Of a DNA stretch of 64,000 nucleotides, positions 27,095-35,941 are shown in pieces (the first letter of the stretch is position 1; every line of letters begins with the position of its first letter). The translations under genes and the position numbers were made by a program. The notes beneath the pieces were generated by a model. That model ran no database searches. It saw only the letters and a list, made by a program, of their open reading frames with translations, and was not told the DNA's origin. Source of the stretch: JBOCEF01 sp047610385 (GTDB lineage: Bacteria; Pseudomonadota; Alphaproteobacteria; Rhodobacterales; Rhodobacteraceae); NCBI GenBank assembly GCA_047610385.1, contig JBLGAC010000010.1, positions 28,310 through 92,309 on the forward strand, written 5' to 3'.

Positions 27095-27895
27095 ATGCGC
27101 CTCAACACCATCATCGCCGAACCTGCTGGTGCCCCGGTGGTGCCGCCCCTTGTGATCGTTCATGGCCTGTTCGGGTCGGCGCGCAACTGGGGCGCGCTTG
27201 CGAAACGCATTGCGCAGGGGCATGTGGCCGGGCCGCGCCGGGTGATCGCCGTTGATCTGCGCAATCATGGCGACAGCCCGTGGGATGATGATGCGACCTA
27301 TCCCGCGCTGGCTGCTGATCTGGCGGACACCATCGCGGCGGAGGTTGGCGGCCCGGCAGACGTGCTCGGCCATTCGATGGGCGGCAAGGCGGCGATGCTG
27401 CTGGCGCTGACGGTGCCCCAAGCGGTGAACCGCCTGATCATCGCCGACATCGCGCCCGTCGCCTATACCGGCCATTCCCACGCGCCGTATATCGACGCGA
27501 TGCAGGCCGTGGACCTGTCCGCCATCACCCGCCGGTCGCAAGCTGACGTGCAATTGCAGGCGGGCGTGGCGGACCGCGCCTTGCGCGCATTCTTGCTACA
27601 ATCGCTGGCCGTTGAGGGCGGCACCGCCCGGTGGAAGCTGAACCTGACCGCGCTGGCCGCGCATATGGGCGACATCCTGTCCTTTCCCGCCGTGGATGCG
27701 ACGTGGGAAGGCCGGGCGCTGTTCGTCCATGGCGGCGCGTCCGACTATGTGGCCGCTGCGCACCGGCCGTCCGTCAAGGCACGGTTCCCCAACACACGGC
27801 TGGTGGCGGTGAAGGATGCGGGCCATTGGCTGCATGCCGACAAGCCCGAAGCGTTTCTGGAAACGGTCGGCGCCTTTCTGAGGGCGACCGACTGA
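27095..27895 (+). CDS. Alpha/beta hydrolase, YbfF-like esterase
   Basis: 266 residues. 'IVHGLFGSARNWGALAKRI' (oxyanion region), 'LGHSMGGKAAMLLAL' (nucleophile elbow, Ser near residue 96) and the late 'DAGHWLHADKPEAFLETV' (catalytic His) complete the triad of an alpha/beta hydrolase. It most resembles the YbfF/short acyl-ester hydrolases. GAAGGAG precedes the ATG at 27095. Substrate unknown. It sits at a convergent junction with ctaA, with stops adjacent. Confidence 0.88.
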   Translation: MRLNTIIAEPAGAPVVPPLVIVHGLFGSARNWGALAKRIAQGHVAGPRRVIAVDLRNHGDSPWDDDATYPALAADLADTIAAEVGGPADVLGHSMGGKAAMLLALTVPQAVNRLIIADIAPVAYTGHSHAPYIDAMQAVDLSAITRRSQADVQLQAGVADRALRAFLLQSLAVEGGTARWKLNLTALAAHMGDILSFPAVDATWEGRALFVHGGASDYVAAAHRPSVKARFPNTRLVAVKDAGHWLHADKPEAFLETVGAFLRATD

Positions 27896-29041
27896 TCACC
27901 GCCCGCGGGCGATCTTTTCGTCCGCGGGATAATGCGTCTCAAACCGCAAGCGCAGCACGGCGGCCCACAGCGCGATGGCCCCGGCCTGATGGATCAGCGC
28001 AAGGTGCAAGGGGGCCGCGTGCAGCACCGTGACCACGCCCAGCACCACCTGCACCGCCATCAGCGCCAGCATCACCCCGGCCCACCCCTTGGCCCCGGCA
28101 TGGCCCGTGGCGCGCGCACGCAGAAAGGTCAGCAGCCCAAGCAACGCCAGCAGATAGCCGACCATGCGGTGGTTGAACTGCACCAGCGCCGGGTTTTCAA
28201 ACGCGTTGGTCCACAGCGGCGCATAGTCAAAGCTTTCGGAGGGCAGGAATTCTCCGCCCATCATCGGCCAATCGGTATAGCCGCGGCCCGCATCGATCCC
28301 CGCCACCAGTGCGCCCAGCACGATCTGAAACCCCGTCAGCGCCAGCAGCCCGGTCGCCCAGGGCGCAAGGCCCCCCAGCCGCCGTCGCCGCGCAGCCAGC
28401 AGCCAAGCGCCGTCCTTCAGCATCTGCCACGCGAACCACAGCAGCACCGCCAGGATCACGAACGCCAGTCCCAGGTGGGTGGCCAGCCGATAGCTCGCCA
28501 CATCCACCATCCGGCCCGACAGGCCTGAGGACACCATCCACCAACCCACCGCGCCTTGCAGCCCGCCAAGCGCGCCAACGCCGATCAGACGGCCGGTCCA
28601 GCCCGGCGGAATTCGCCGCGACAGCGCAAAGAATGCAAAGCCGAGCGCCCACACCAGGCCAACCGCGCGGCCAAGCTGGCGATGGCCCCATTCCCACCAA
28701 TAGATGGTTTTGAACTCCGACATCTCCATGCCCTTGTTCTGCAACTGGTATTCGGGGATGGCGCGGTATTTCTCGAACTCGACCAGCCATGCGGCATCAG
28801 ACAGTGGCGGGATCGCGCCGGTGACCGGCTTCCATTCGGTGATCGACAGGCCTGAATCGGTCAGGCGCGTCAGCCCGCCGACCAGCACCATGGACACAAC
28901 CATCGCCGCCATCAGCAGCAGCCACAGCGCAATGGCACGCCGGGATTTGCGCCGCCGTGCATCGGCGGCACCGGGCGCGGCAGGTGCAGGACGCGCAGCG
29001 CCGGGGTTGGTTTGCTCAAAGATCGCGCGGGGCTTGCTCAT
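27896..29041 (-). CDS. ctaA: Heme A synthase
   Basis: 381 residues. CtaA/Cox15 oxidises heme O to heme A for aa3-type cytochrome oxidase. Eight hydrophobic helices are visible. Helix-end histidines occur in 'WWEWGHRQLGRAVGL', 'YRLATHLGLAF', 'VQFNHRMVGYLLAL' and 'LALIHQAGAI', the four heme-ligand positions of the family. The first ~35 residues are a hydrophilic Ala/Pro-rich extension. The encoded product implies an aa3 oxidase elsewhere in the genome. Confidence 0.95.
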   Translation of the reverse strand: MSKPRAIFEQTNPGAARPAPAAPGAADARRRKSRRAIALWLLLMAAMVVSMVLVGGLTRLTDSGLSITEWKPVTGAIPPLSDAAWLVEFEKYRAIPEYQLQNKGMEMSEFKTIYWWEWGHRQLGRAVGLVWALGFAFFALSRRIPPGWTGRLIGVGALGGLQGAVGWWMVSSGLSGRMVDVASYRLATHLGLAFVILAVLLWFAWQMLKDGAWLLAARRRRLGGLAPWATGLLALTGFQIVLGALVAGIDAGRGYTDWPMMGGEFLPSESFDYAPLWTNAFENPALVQFNHRMVGYLLALLGLLTFLRARATGHAGAKGWAGVMLALMAVQVVLGVVTVLHAAPLHLALIHQAGAIALWAAVLRLRFETHYPADEKIARGR

Positions 29042-29080
29042 GGGACGTGCTCGCTCCTCAAAGGGGTCTTGCGCAGGGAT

Positions 29081-29851
29081 CTAGCGCCCGCGCCGCCCCT
29101 CGGCCAGCGCCCTGATGACGCCCCTCAGGGTCTGCGTGTCCTGGCCGGTCAGCGGTGCGCGGTGGAAAAGGTTGCGCAGGCTGCGCTCCATCGACGGGCG
29201 CTTGTCGTCGGGCCAGAAGAAATTGGCCTCCGCCAGTTCCGCCACCAGATGGTCGAGCATGCCTTCCACCTCATGGCTCTCGGACGGCTGGGACCGCCCG
29301 GTCAATTCCTGCACCGCGGGGGCGTCATCAACGCGGCGACGCCATTCATAGGCGATCAGCAGCACGCATTGCCCAAGGTTCAGCGATGCGAAGGCGGGGT
29401 TCACCGGCACGGTGATGATGGTGTTGGCCAGCACCACGTCGTCGGTTTCCAGCCCGGTGCGTTCGCGCCCGAACAACACGCCGACCTTCTCGCCGCGGGC
29501 CATGCGGGCTTGGGCGTCGATCATCGCGGCCTCGGGGGTCATCACGTCCTTGGCCATGCCGCGGGGGCGTGCGGTGGTGGCGTAGACATAATGCAGATCG
29601 GCGACCGCTTCGCGCGTCGTCTCAAGCACCCGCGCGCGTTCGATGATGTGGCTCGCGCCTGACGACATGGCCACCGCTTTGGGGTTCGGCCACCCGTCGC
29701 GCGGCGCCACCAGCCGCATATGATCAAGCCCGAAGTTCCACATCGCACGCGCGGCGGCGCCGATGTTTTCGCCCATCTGCGGCTCCACGAGGATCATCGC
29801 CGGGCCTTCGGGTTGCGGGTGGTCCCCGCCAGTCAAATCCCATCCGGTCAT
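29081..29851 (-). CDS. tRNA/rRNA ribose methyltransferase, TrmJ/SpoU family
   Basis: 256 residues. The N-terminal SPOUT domain has motif 1 'ILVEPQMGENIGAAARAMWNFG', motif 2 'GVLFGRERTGLETDDVVLANTIITVPVNPAFASLNLGQCVLLIAYEW' and the trefoil-knot end. This set is typical of TrmJ, which methylates ribose 32 in tRNA. TrmJ proteins in alphaproteobacteria are often annotated this way without test. A separate operon from ctaA, 39 bp apart. Confidence 0.88.
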   Translation of the reverse strand: MTGWDLTGGDHPQPEGPAMILVEPQMGENIGAAARAMWNFGLDHMRLVAPRDGWPNPKAVAMSSGASHIIERARVLETTREAVADLHYVYATTARPRGMAKDVMTPEAAMIDAQARMARGEKVGVLFGRERTGLETDDVVLANTIITVPVNPAFASLNLGQCVLLIAYEWRRRVDDAPAVQELTGRSQPSESHEVEGMLDHLVAELAEANFFWPDDKRPSMERSLRNLFHRAPLTGQDTQTLRGVIRALAEGRRGR

Positions 29852-30009
29852 GCGGGCGGCTCCTGATCTTGCTGCGTTGTTGCAGGGATTAGCCCCGAGG
29901 GGGGCGGCAAGGCAAGTCCGGGGGTGCGCGATGCCACCCGCGCCACCGGTTCAACGCCGCGCGGGCGCGCCGGTTGCGGCGTGTGTGGCTGTGGGGGCGC
30001 GGCCTGCTG

Positions 30010-30837
30010 TCAGACGCGCTCCATCCACAGGCTTGATTCGGGCGCGCCAGACCATGGCAGGGCGGCGATGGCGGGGCGCGCGCCTGCATCCATGCGGGTG
30101 GCGGCGTAATGGCTGGCCCAGATCGGGCGATAAGCGCCGCCCATCAGCCAGCCCGCCAGCGCGTTGTGCTCGCAATACCCGCGCCAGGCCCAGTTGGCCG
30201 GGTAGGGGTCGGGCAGGAACACGTCGTGGATGTGCACCCGCACCCCTTTGGCCAGCCGCGGCAGGATGCGGTTCACGATGATATCCACATCGGTGCCGGG
30301 CATCAGGATGTGGCTGCTGTCGAACACCGCCATATCGCCGGGCTGCAAGGCATCGAACAGGTCCATGTCTTCGGGCCCCAGCACCTTGCGCCGCCAGCTG
30401 ACCTTTAGGTTCAGCAATTGCGCGCGGGGGGCAGGGTCAATGCAGACCTGTGCGGCAGTCGCCCCCGCATCCGCCAGCGCGCGGGCGAGGAACCGGGTGG
30501 AGTGGCCCGAGCCAACCTCAACAATCCGTTTGGGCGGCGTGTCCCGCGCCAAAACGTAAGCCGCCGCGCCATCAAGCCGCGGGAACCAGTCCTGCGTCCA
30601 GCGGGGCTGGGGCGCGTCGCCGCCCAAAGCGGTCAGCGCGGGCTGATGGGCGTCGATGCTGTCCAGCACGGCCGCCAACGCCGGTTCATGCCCGCGCATA
30701 AATGTGCCGAATTCGTCATAAACCGGGATGATCTTGGGCACTGAGGGCGCATAGCGATACGGGATGAAGAACCCTTGCCTGCGCAGCCCCAGCACCGTCT
30801 CCAGCCCCATGCGCATCGCGCGCAGTCGTTTGATCAT
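30010..30837 (-). CDS. Class I SAM-dependent methyltransferase
   Basis: 275 residues. 'RIVEVGSGHSTRFLARALADAG' is motif I of a Rossmann methyltransferase, and 'GDMAVFDSSHILMPGTDVDIIVNRILPRLAKGVRVHIHDVFLPDPYP' resembles the CmcI/cephalosporin-hydroxylase-like branch. Substrate unknown. I chose ATG 30837, preceded by AGGAGT; the frame runs open to 31716, but that part is the shadow of icd. Divergent from icd, with about 140 bp between starts. Confidence 0.82.
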   Translation of the reverse strand: MIKRLRAMRMGLETVLGLRRQGFFIPYRYAPSVPKIIPVYDEFGTFMRGHEPALAAVLDSIDAHQPALTALGGDAPQPRWTQDWFPRLDGAAAYVLARDTPPKRIVEVGSGHSTRFLARALADAGATAAQVCIDPAPRAQLLNLKVSWRRKVLGPEDMDLFDALQPGDMAVFDSSHILMPGTDVDIIVNRILPRLAKGVRVHIHDVFLPDPYPANWAWRGYCEHNALAGWLMGGAYRPIWASHYAATRMDAGARPAIAALPWSGAPESSLWMERV

Positions 30838-30978
30838 AAGCGTGACTCCTGTCTGCATACCGCTGCATACGCGCGCATCCGCCGCGCCTGCACCCCATAG
30901 CGCGAATGCCTGCGGCGGAGTAGCTTGCGCCCGAACATAAATGCCTCCCCGATCCCCCTCAGCGAGAGAGAGAGCCCC

Positions 30979-32193
30979 ATGCCCAAGATCAAGGTCGAAA
31001 ACCCGGTTGTCGAGCTCGACGGCGACGAAATGACCCGCATCATCTGGGACTTTATCAAGCAAAAGCTTATCCTGCCCCATCTCGACATTGATCTGATTTA
31101 TTACGATCTGGGCATTGAGGAGCGTGACCGCACCAACGACCAGATCACCATCGACGCAGCTGAAAAGATCAAGGAAGTCGGCGTCGGCGTCAAATGCGCG
31201 ACCATCACCCCCGATGAGGACCGCGTTAAGGAATTCGGCCTCAAGAAGATGTGGCGCTCCCCCAATGGGACGATCCGCAATATTCTTGGTGGCGTTATTT
31301 TCCGCGAACCGATCATCTGCAAAAACGTGCCCCGGCTTGTGCCCGGCTGGACCAAACCGATCGTGGTTGGCCGTCATGCATTCGGCGATCAGTACCGCGC
31401 CACTGACTTCCTGTTCCCCGGACCGGGCAAGCTGACGATCAAATTCGTCGGCGAAGACGGCGCGGTGATTGAGCGTGAGGTCTTCGACGCCCCCGGCGCC
31501 GGTGTGACCATGGCGATGTACAACCTCGACCAGTCGATCATCGATTTTGCGCGCGCGTCGATGAACTATGGCCTCGTCAAAGGTTGGCCGGTGTATCTGT
31601 CGACCAAGAACACCATCCTCAAGGCCTATGACGGCCGCTTCAAGGATCTGTTCCAGAAGGTCTATGAAGAAGAGTTCACCGAGAAGTTTGAAGCCGCTGG
31701 CATCACTTATGAGCACCGCCTGATCGACGACATGGTCGCCTGCGCCATGAAGTGGAACGGCGGCTATGTCTGGGCCTGCAAGAACTATGACGGCGACGTT
31801 CAGTCGGACACCGTCGCGCAGGGCTTCGGATCGCTGGGTCTGATGACCTCAGTTCTGATGACCCCGGATGGCAAGACTGTTGAGGCCGAGGCCGCCCACG
31901 GCACCGTCACCCGCCACTATCGCCAGCACCAGGCCGGCAAAGAGACGTCGACCAACTCGATCGCCTCAATCTACGCGTGGACCGGCGGCCTGAAGCACCG
32001 CGCCACGCTTGATGGCAACGACGCGCTGATGACCTTCGCCACGACCTTGGAGAAGATCACCGTCGACACGGTGGAAGCTGGCTTCATGACCAAGGATCTG
32101 GCGCTGCTGGTTGGCCCGGATCAAAAATGGCTCACGACCATGGGCTTCCTTGAGAAGGTTGCTGAGAACCTCGACGCCGCGCTCAAGGGCTGA
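30979..32193 (+). CDS. icd: NADP-dependent isocitrate dehydrogenase
   Basis: 404 residues of the homodimeric (eukaryote-like) type II family. Oxidises isocitrate to 2-oxoglutarate in the TCA cycle. The start 'MPKIKVENPVVELDGDEMTRIIW' is diagnostic; 'RSPNGTIRNILGGVIFREPI' binds isocitrate, and 'EAAHGTVTRHYR' is the NADP region with the Arg-His that sets coenzyme preference. AT-rich 5' spacer with an imperfect GAGAGAGAG purine run before the ATG. A strong terminator follows. Confidence 0.97.
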   Translation: MPKIKVENPVVELDGDEMTRIIWDFIKQKLILPHLDIDLIYYDLGIEERDRTNDQITIDAAEKIKEVGVGVKCATITPDEDRVKEFGLKKMWRSPNGTIRNILGGVIFREPIICKNVPRLVPGWTKPIVVGRHAFGDQYRATDFLFPGPGKLTIKFVGEDGAVIEREVFDAPGAGVTMAMYNLDQSIIDFARASMNYGLVKGWPVYLSTKNTILKAYDGRFKDLFQKVYEEEFTEKFEAAGITYEHRLIDDMVACAMKWNGGYVWACKNYDGDVQSDTVAQGFGSLGLMTSVLMTPDGKTVEAEAAHGTVTRHYRQHQAGKETSTNSIASIYAWTGGLKHRATLDGNDALMTFATTLEKITVDTVEAGFMTKDLALLVGPDQKWLTTMGFLEKVAENLDAALKG

Positions 32194-32213
32194 TCCGCCT
32201 GCGATTGCACATG

Positions 32214-32247
32214 AAAGGCCCGTGCGGGGAACCGCGCGGGCCTTTTT
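32214..32247 (+). terminator. Rho-independent terminator of icd
   Basis: AAAGGCCCG (32214-32222) pairs with CGGGCCTTT (32237-32245), with a 14-base loop and a following T run. Confidence 0.85.
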
Positions 32248-32306
32248 CATTGTCGGGGCAGGGCAGGAGGGTGATGCTGGCACTGCCTGACAAAAGGAGC
32301 CACCCA

Positions 32307-32669
32307 ATGGTCATCGCCCCCGACGCCCCCAGCCGCTTTCCCGATCATGACGCGGCCAAGTTGGTCTACATTCTTTATTTCGTTGGGTTTTTCCTGCCGA
32401 TCTGTGCGCTGGGCGGCGTGATCCTCGCCTATGTCAAACGCGATGATGCAGGGCCGGTGGCGCACAGCCACATCGAATTTCAGATCCGGTCGTTCTGGAT
32501 GGGCCTGTTGTGGATGATCGCCGCGGTGGTTCTGTGGGTCGTGCTGGTCGGCTGGCTGGTCGGCATTGTCTGGACCGTTTGGGCGCTGGCGCGGTTCATC
32601 ACCGGGCTGCTGGCATTGAACGACGGCCGCGCGGTGCGCGATCCGGCCACATGGGGCTTCACCGCCTGA
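32307..32669 (+). CDS. Small membrane protein (COG3671/DUF4870-like)
   Basis: 120 residues with three hydrophobic segments (about 20-42 'LVYILYFVGFFLPICALGGVILAYV', 65-88, 90-105). The polar 'HSHIEFQIRSFW' motif between helices 1 and 2 is typical of DUF4870-type proteins, whose function is unknown. Start at 32307 with AAAGGAG upstream. Last core gene before the AT-rich, IS-rich island. Confidence 0.8.
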   Translation: MVIAPDAPSRFPDHDAAKLVYILYFVGFFLPICALGGVILAYVKRDDAGPVAHSHIEFQIRSFWMGLLWMIAAVVLWVVLVGWLVGIVWTVWALARFITGLLALNDGRAVRDPATWGFTA

Positions 32670-33179
32670 CAACCCCACGAACCCTGCGATCAGCAGCCTG
32701 GCAGTGCTGGGCAGGGGTGCTGGTGGCCTAGGCGATTGGGGCGGCGTCAGGAAATTATCTGCTCATGCACTGCTTTGTGTAAATTGATCGCATGAGAGGT
32801 GGGTGATAAGATTTCATCAATATTAAATTGATAAAAATTTATGATTAAGTGTGGTCATATTTTTTCTATGTATTTATGATATTTATTCAAATATAGTAAA
32901 GCTTTTATACTATTTGAGGTTGTATATATGCTGATGATCGGGAATCGCTAGATTCCTAGTGTGCGCCAAAACACGATATTATAGCGTTAGTGGTGGGGCG
33001 CTTATCTCATCTATTGCGGTGCAATCAGCTGTTGAGCAATGGGCTGCTCAGTCCATGCCATATGACGGAAGGATATCAGATCAGACATGCACACAGTGAG
33101 GTGTAGAATTATTTTTAATTATTTAATAATTAAAAATTTATATCATAGTACTACACCTCACATGGTCACTAATATTCAT
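32670..33179. other. AT-rich gene desert, left part of the mobile island
   Basis: Sharp drop in GC from about 32750. No reliable gene is seen. It contains several inverted repeats: 32941-32946/32951-32956 (loop 4), an imperfect palindrome around 32887-32917, and the nested repeat at 33096-33161. Confidence 0.6.
33096..33161. repeat. Nested inverted repeat
   Basis: Outer arms GTGAGGTGTAG (33096-33106) and CTACACCTCAC (33151-33161) match perfectly over 11 bp. Inside, ATTTTTAATTA (33111-33121) and TAATTAAAAAT (33127-33137) form a second perfect 11-bp pair with a 5-base loop. Possible relic of mobile-element ends or a structured transcript. Confidence 0.7.
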
Positions 33180-33395
33180 TAATAGACCAGTTTGGTTCTG
33201 TCATGCATATCAACGTGGCCATCGGTCCTTGTGGCAAGCGCGCTGCTTGGTGAATCAGGGTGCCGACGGTGCTGTGGCTGCGCTTGCTGACGATCTCGGC
33301 CAACATCAAAAAGGTGGGCGCTGCGTTCGGCCAATGTGGCGATGTGGCTGTTTCGGGCCCCGCTCATCAAATCACTCTCCCAGCGGCTGGGGTCA
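33180..33395 (-). pseudogene. IS30-family transposase fragment
   Basis: On the minus strand, 'WESDLMSGARNSHIATLAERS' is followed, after a one-base frameshift, by 'TFLMLAEIVSKRSHSTVGTLIHQAARLP'. Together they match the DDE region of IS30 transposases (typical 'GHWEGDLLAGARNSHIATLVERS...'). Both ends are missing. Confidence 0.7.
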
Positions 33396-33995
33396 GTGGC
33401 CGGGAACGGTGTGCGCCTCGTCGGGGTTGCGTCCCTGCGCTGATCCGCCCGAAGCTATGCCTTGTGAGCGCCGTGCGCCTGATGGGGTGGGCCTTTGTTA
33501 ACCTTCTGGTGCTTCGCAACATTGGCGCTACCGCTGAGATGACCGGTGCTCAGCCAATCGGAGTTTCGCTTTGGGGGCCATCGCTCGCAGCTTCTGGGCT
33601 GCCACCGCGCACAGGGGCGCATTGAAGGGCTTGTGACGGTGGGGGTCCGGCCCTCGCGGCACAGCGGGCGCCGCTCGTCTGAGGCACCCGCGAATGTGCC
33701 GATCGGAAGGCCCGCCAGCAAGGCCGCGCGACATCCCCTTGCGCTCCCGCAGGCTGAGCGGCGCGGGCTTGCGGGGCCAAGGTGCTGGCACACAGCGCCC
33801 GTTCGCTGCGACGCCGCTGGGCGCTTGGCCGATTGCTGAGCGCTTCCTGAGCCGCCAGAGTTTGGCTTTCTGCGCTGGCCACACGCCAAGGCGAGTGGTC
33901 CGTGCCATCGCTGGTCCGGCTGCGCATCACAGATATCGCTCTAACTGGCTGATCCCAGCATTACCGCTTTCTAGCCGCCCCTTTCCTCATCCAAG
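33396..33995. other. Degraded mobile-element DNA, no intact gene
   Basis: GC is high again, but all frames are broken. On the minus strand around 33540-33800 there is weak likeness to the C-terminal region of IS110-type transposases ('FNAPLCAVAAQKLRAMAPKAKL'). I do not consider the family assignment secure. Confidence 0.35.
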
Positions 33996-34185
33996 AAACG
34001 GTTCTGTGCGTCGCAGGTGGGCATTCTGCTGCACCACGTTCCGATCAATGCTGATGGGCCCCACTTTTTCAAAAGATGCCTTTACCCATTTGTTGGGCTT
34101 TGAATGTGCCACCCTGAAACCGGTCGGTGCGATGTGCGCCGCGTATCTGGGGCAGGTTCACAATCGCTTGGTCCGGCGTCTGAAA
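33996..34185 (-). pseudogene. IS3-family orfA fragment
   Basis: The minus strand contains a broken copy of the same orfA that lies at 37.8 kb on the plus strand: 'KWVKASFEKVGPISIDRNVVQQNAHLRR'-like text can be read across shifted frames. A ten-base G homopolymer (34195-34204) lies just outside it. Confidence 0.5.
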
Positions 34186-34194
34186 CGCTGCTTC

Positions 34195-34204
34195 GGGGGG
34201 GGGG
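34195..34204 (+). repeat. Poly-G tract of ten
   Basis: Ten consecutive G residues in non-coding DNA, about 180 bp before the acg-like start. Such tracts slip readily, and this one may also be a sequencing-error site. Confidence 0.7.
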
Positions 34205-34326
34205 CGTTCTGATGGCCTCATGTCCCGAAAACATCTGCGCCCGCGCGGCATCTTGGCAGTTGCGTGCCGATTGAGGGTTTTCGGTGCTGCTGGGTGGGGG
34301 GTCGCAATTTTGGATCGATACAGCGC

Positions 34327-34369
34327 TGGACATTGATACGATATCGTTCTATATAATTCGATATCGCAT
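34327..34369 (+). promoter_or_regulatory. Promoter/operator of the acg-marR operon
   Basis: Two copies of CGATATCG lie in an imperfect inverted repeat: ATACGATATCG (34336-34346) and CGATATCGCAT (34359-34369), 10 of 11 matching, centres 23 bp apart. A -35-like TGGACA (34327-34332) and a -10-like TATATA (34350-34355), 17 bp apart, overlap it. A dimeric MarR repressor binding here would block RNA polymerase. The start codon follows 18 bp later. Confidence 0.6.
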
Positions 34370-34386
34370 CAAAATGGAGATCAGCA

Positions 34387-35493
34387 ATGTCGCTTTCAAG
34401 ACGGAAAATGATTGGGCTGGTCGGTGGGGGCGCCGTGCTCGCCGCGACCGGGTTTGCGGGCGGTTTTCTCGCCACTCGCCGCCCTGATCGGGCGCTGGCC
34501 CCTTGGACGAAGGCTGGCGATTATGCCGATCCGCGCATGCGAGCGCTGTCATATGCAATTCTCGCACCAAACCCGCATAACCGTCAGCCTTGGGTGGCCC
34601 AATTGCAGGGCGATGACAGGCTCATCATCCACCGCGACAAAACGCGAAATCTGGCGGAAACTGATCCCTTTGACCGCCAATTGACGATTGGCATGGGCTG
34701 TTTTCTTGAACTTCTGCGGATGGCTGCCGCAGAGCATGGTCATGTGGCTGAGACGGAGCTTTTCCCACAAGGTGATGATGGACCGGTCGCTTTTGTCCGC
34801 CTTGTCCCGGGCGGTCTGCCTGATCCCTTGTTCCGTCATGTCTTTGACCGGCACACCAACCGGCAAGCCTATGAGGACCGCGCGGTGGCCACGGATGCCT
34901 TGGCGGCACTGGCGCAATTCGCGGCCATCAGAAGCGATATGGCTGATGTCACCGCGCTGCGTGCCCTGACCTGGGAGGCCATGGAGATTGAGATGACGAC
35001 CCGGCACGTGATGATGGAAAGCGTTGATCTGATGCGGTTCGGCAAGGCTGAGATTGAGGCCAATCCAGACGGCATCTCGCTGGGCGGGCCATTTCTGGAA
35101 AGCCTGATGCTGGTTGGCATGCTCAGCCGTGAGGGTCAGGCCGATCCGGCCAGTGCCAGCTTCAGGCAAGGGCTTGATATGATGCGAACGGCGATCATCG
35201 CGACGCCAGCCTATGTGGTGTTGACCAGCAAGGGCAACGCACGGGTTGATCAGATCAATGCGGGGCGCGACTGGATCCGGTTGCATCTGGCCACCGCCGG
35301 ACTGGGGCTTGCCATGCAGCCCGTCAGCCAAGCCTTGCAGGAATACCCTGAGATGGCGGCGCATTACACGCGCGCCCACGAAATGCTGGCAGCCCCCGGT
35401 GAGACTGTGCAAATGCTTGGGCGGCTCGGCTATGGTCCTGAAATTGATGCCAGCCCGCGCTGGCCATTGGAGACACGTATCGCACATGCCTGA
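34387..35493 (+). CDS. Tat-exported Acg-family nitroreductase-like protein
   Basis: 368 residues. The N-terminus has a twin-arginine signal ('SLSRRKMIGLVGGGAVLAATGFAGGF', RR at residues 5-6). The body is the nitroreductase-like fold of the Acg family ('LSYAILAPNPHNRQPW', 'DRQLTIGMGCFLELLRMAAAEHG', 'FDRHTNRQAYEDRAV'). Acg proteins bind FMN in some members, but many lack full enzyme residues, so activity is uncertain. In a two-gene operon with a MarR regulator (eight-base overlap) behind a palindromic operator. An isolated intact operon inside IS relics suggests transfer. Confidence 0.85.
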   Translation: MSLSRRKMIGLVGGGAVLAATGFAGGFLATRRPDRALAPWTKAGDYADPRMRALSYAILAPNPHNRQPWVAQLQGDDRLIIHRDKTRNLAETDPFDRQLTIGMGCFLELLRMAAAEHGHVAETELFPQGDDGPVAFVRLVPGGLPDPLFRHVFDRHTNRQAYEDRAVATDALAALAQFAAIRSDMADVTALRALTWEAMEIEMTTRHVMMESVDLMRFGKAEIEANPDGISLGGPFLESLMLVGMLSREGQADPASASFRQGLDMMRTAIIATPAYVVLTSKGNARVDQINAGRDWIRLHLATAGLGLAMQPVSQALQEYPEMAAHYTRAHEMLAAPGETVQMLGRLGYGPEIDASPRWPLETRIAHA

Positions 35494-35941
35494 AGATAGC
35501 CTCGATCCCTATATTGCACTGATCTATGAGGTGGGGATCATCAACCAGATCGGCACGGCGTTCCTTGAGGCGCGCCTGCCGAGCGGGCTGCTGGTGTCGC
35601 ATTTCGGCGTTGTCAGCCACTTGATGCGCACCCGCGACGGTGCCACACCGCTGGAACTGTCGCGCGCCTTTCAGGTGCCGAAAACGTCGATGACACACAC
35701 TCTGGCCGGTTTGGAAAAGCATGGGTTTGTCGAAATGCGGCCCAATCCGCGTGACAAGCGGTCCAAGCAAGTCTGGCTGACCAACGCTGGGCGGCAGTTC
35801 TGTGGCGCGGCGTTGATGCAGTTGGCACCGGTCATTCAGGCGCTGGCAGGGCGGTTTCCCCTCAATCGTGTCAAAGCGATGTTGCCCGACCTGGGCGAGT
35901 TTCGCGTGGTGCTCGACAATTTGCGCGATGAGATGAAATAG
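35486..35941 (+). CDS. MarR-family regulator of the acg-like operon
   Basis: 151 residues. The winged helix spans about 45-110: 'GATPLELSRAFQVPKTSMTHTLAGLEKHGFVEMRPNPRDKRSKQVWLT' with the 'DKRSK' wing. The start overlaps the acg-like stop by eight bases, so it is probably co-translated. It likely controls its own operon through the repeat at 34336-34369. Longer readings start inside the previous gene and are not supported. Confidence 0.85.
   Translation: MPEDSLDPYIALIYEVGIINQIGTAFLEARLPSGLLVSHFGVVSHLMRTRDGATPLELSRAFQVPKTSMTHTLAGLEKHGFVEMRPNPRDKRSKQVWLTNAGRQFCGAALMQLAPVIQALAGRFPLNRVKAMLPDLGEFRVVLDNLRDEMK

Noticed and set aside
30838..31716. Extension of the methyltransferase frame to 568 residues
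   Set aside because: The extra part is the reverse-strand shadow of icd; AGGAGT and ATG at 30837 give a normal start.
33540..33830. Complete IS110 transposase
   Set aside because: Only a weak, frame-shifted likeness on the minus strand; family not secure.
34336..34369. sigma-54-type promoter before the acg-like gene
   Set aside because: No GG-N10-GC element; a sigma-70-like layout overlapping the repeat fits better.
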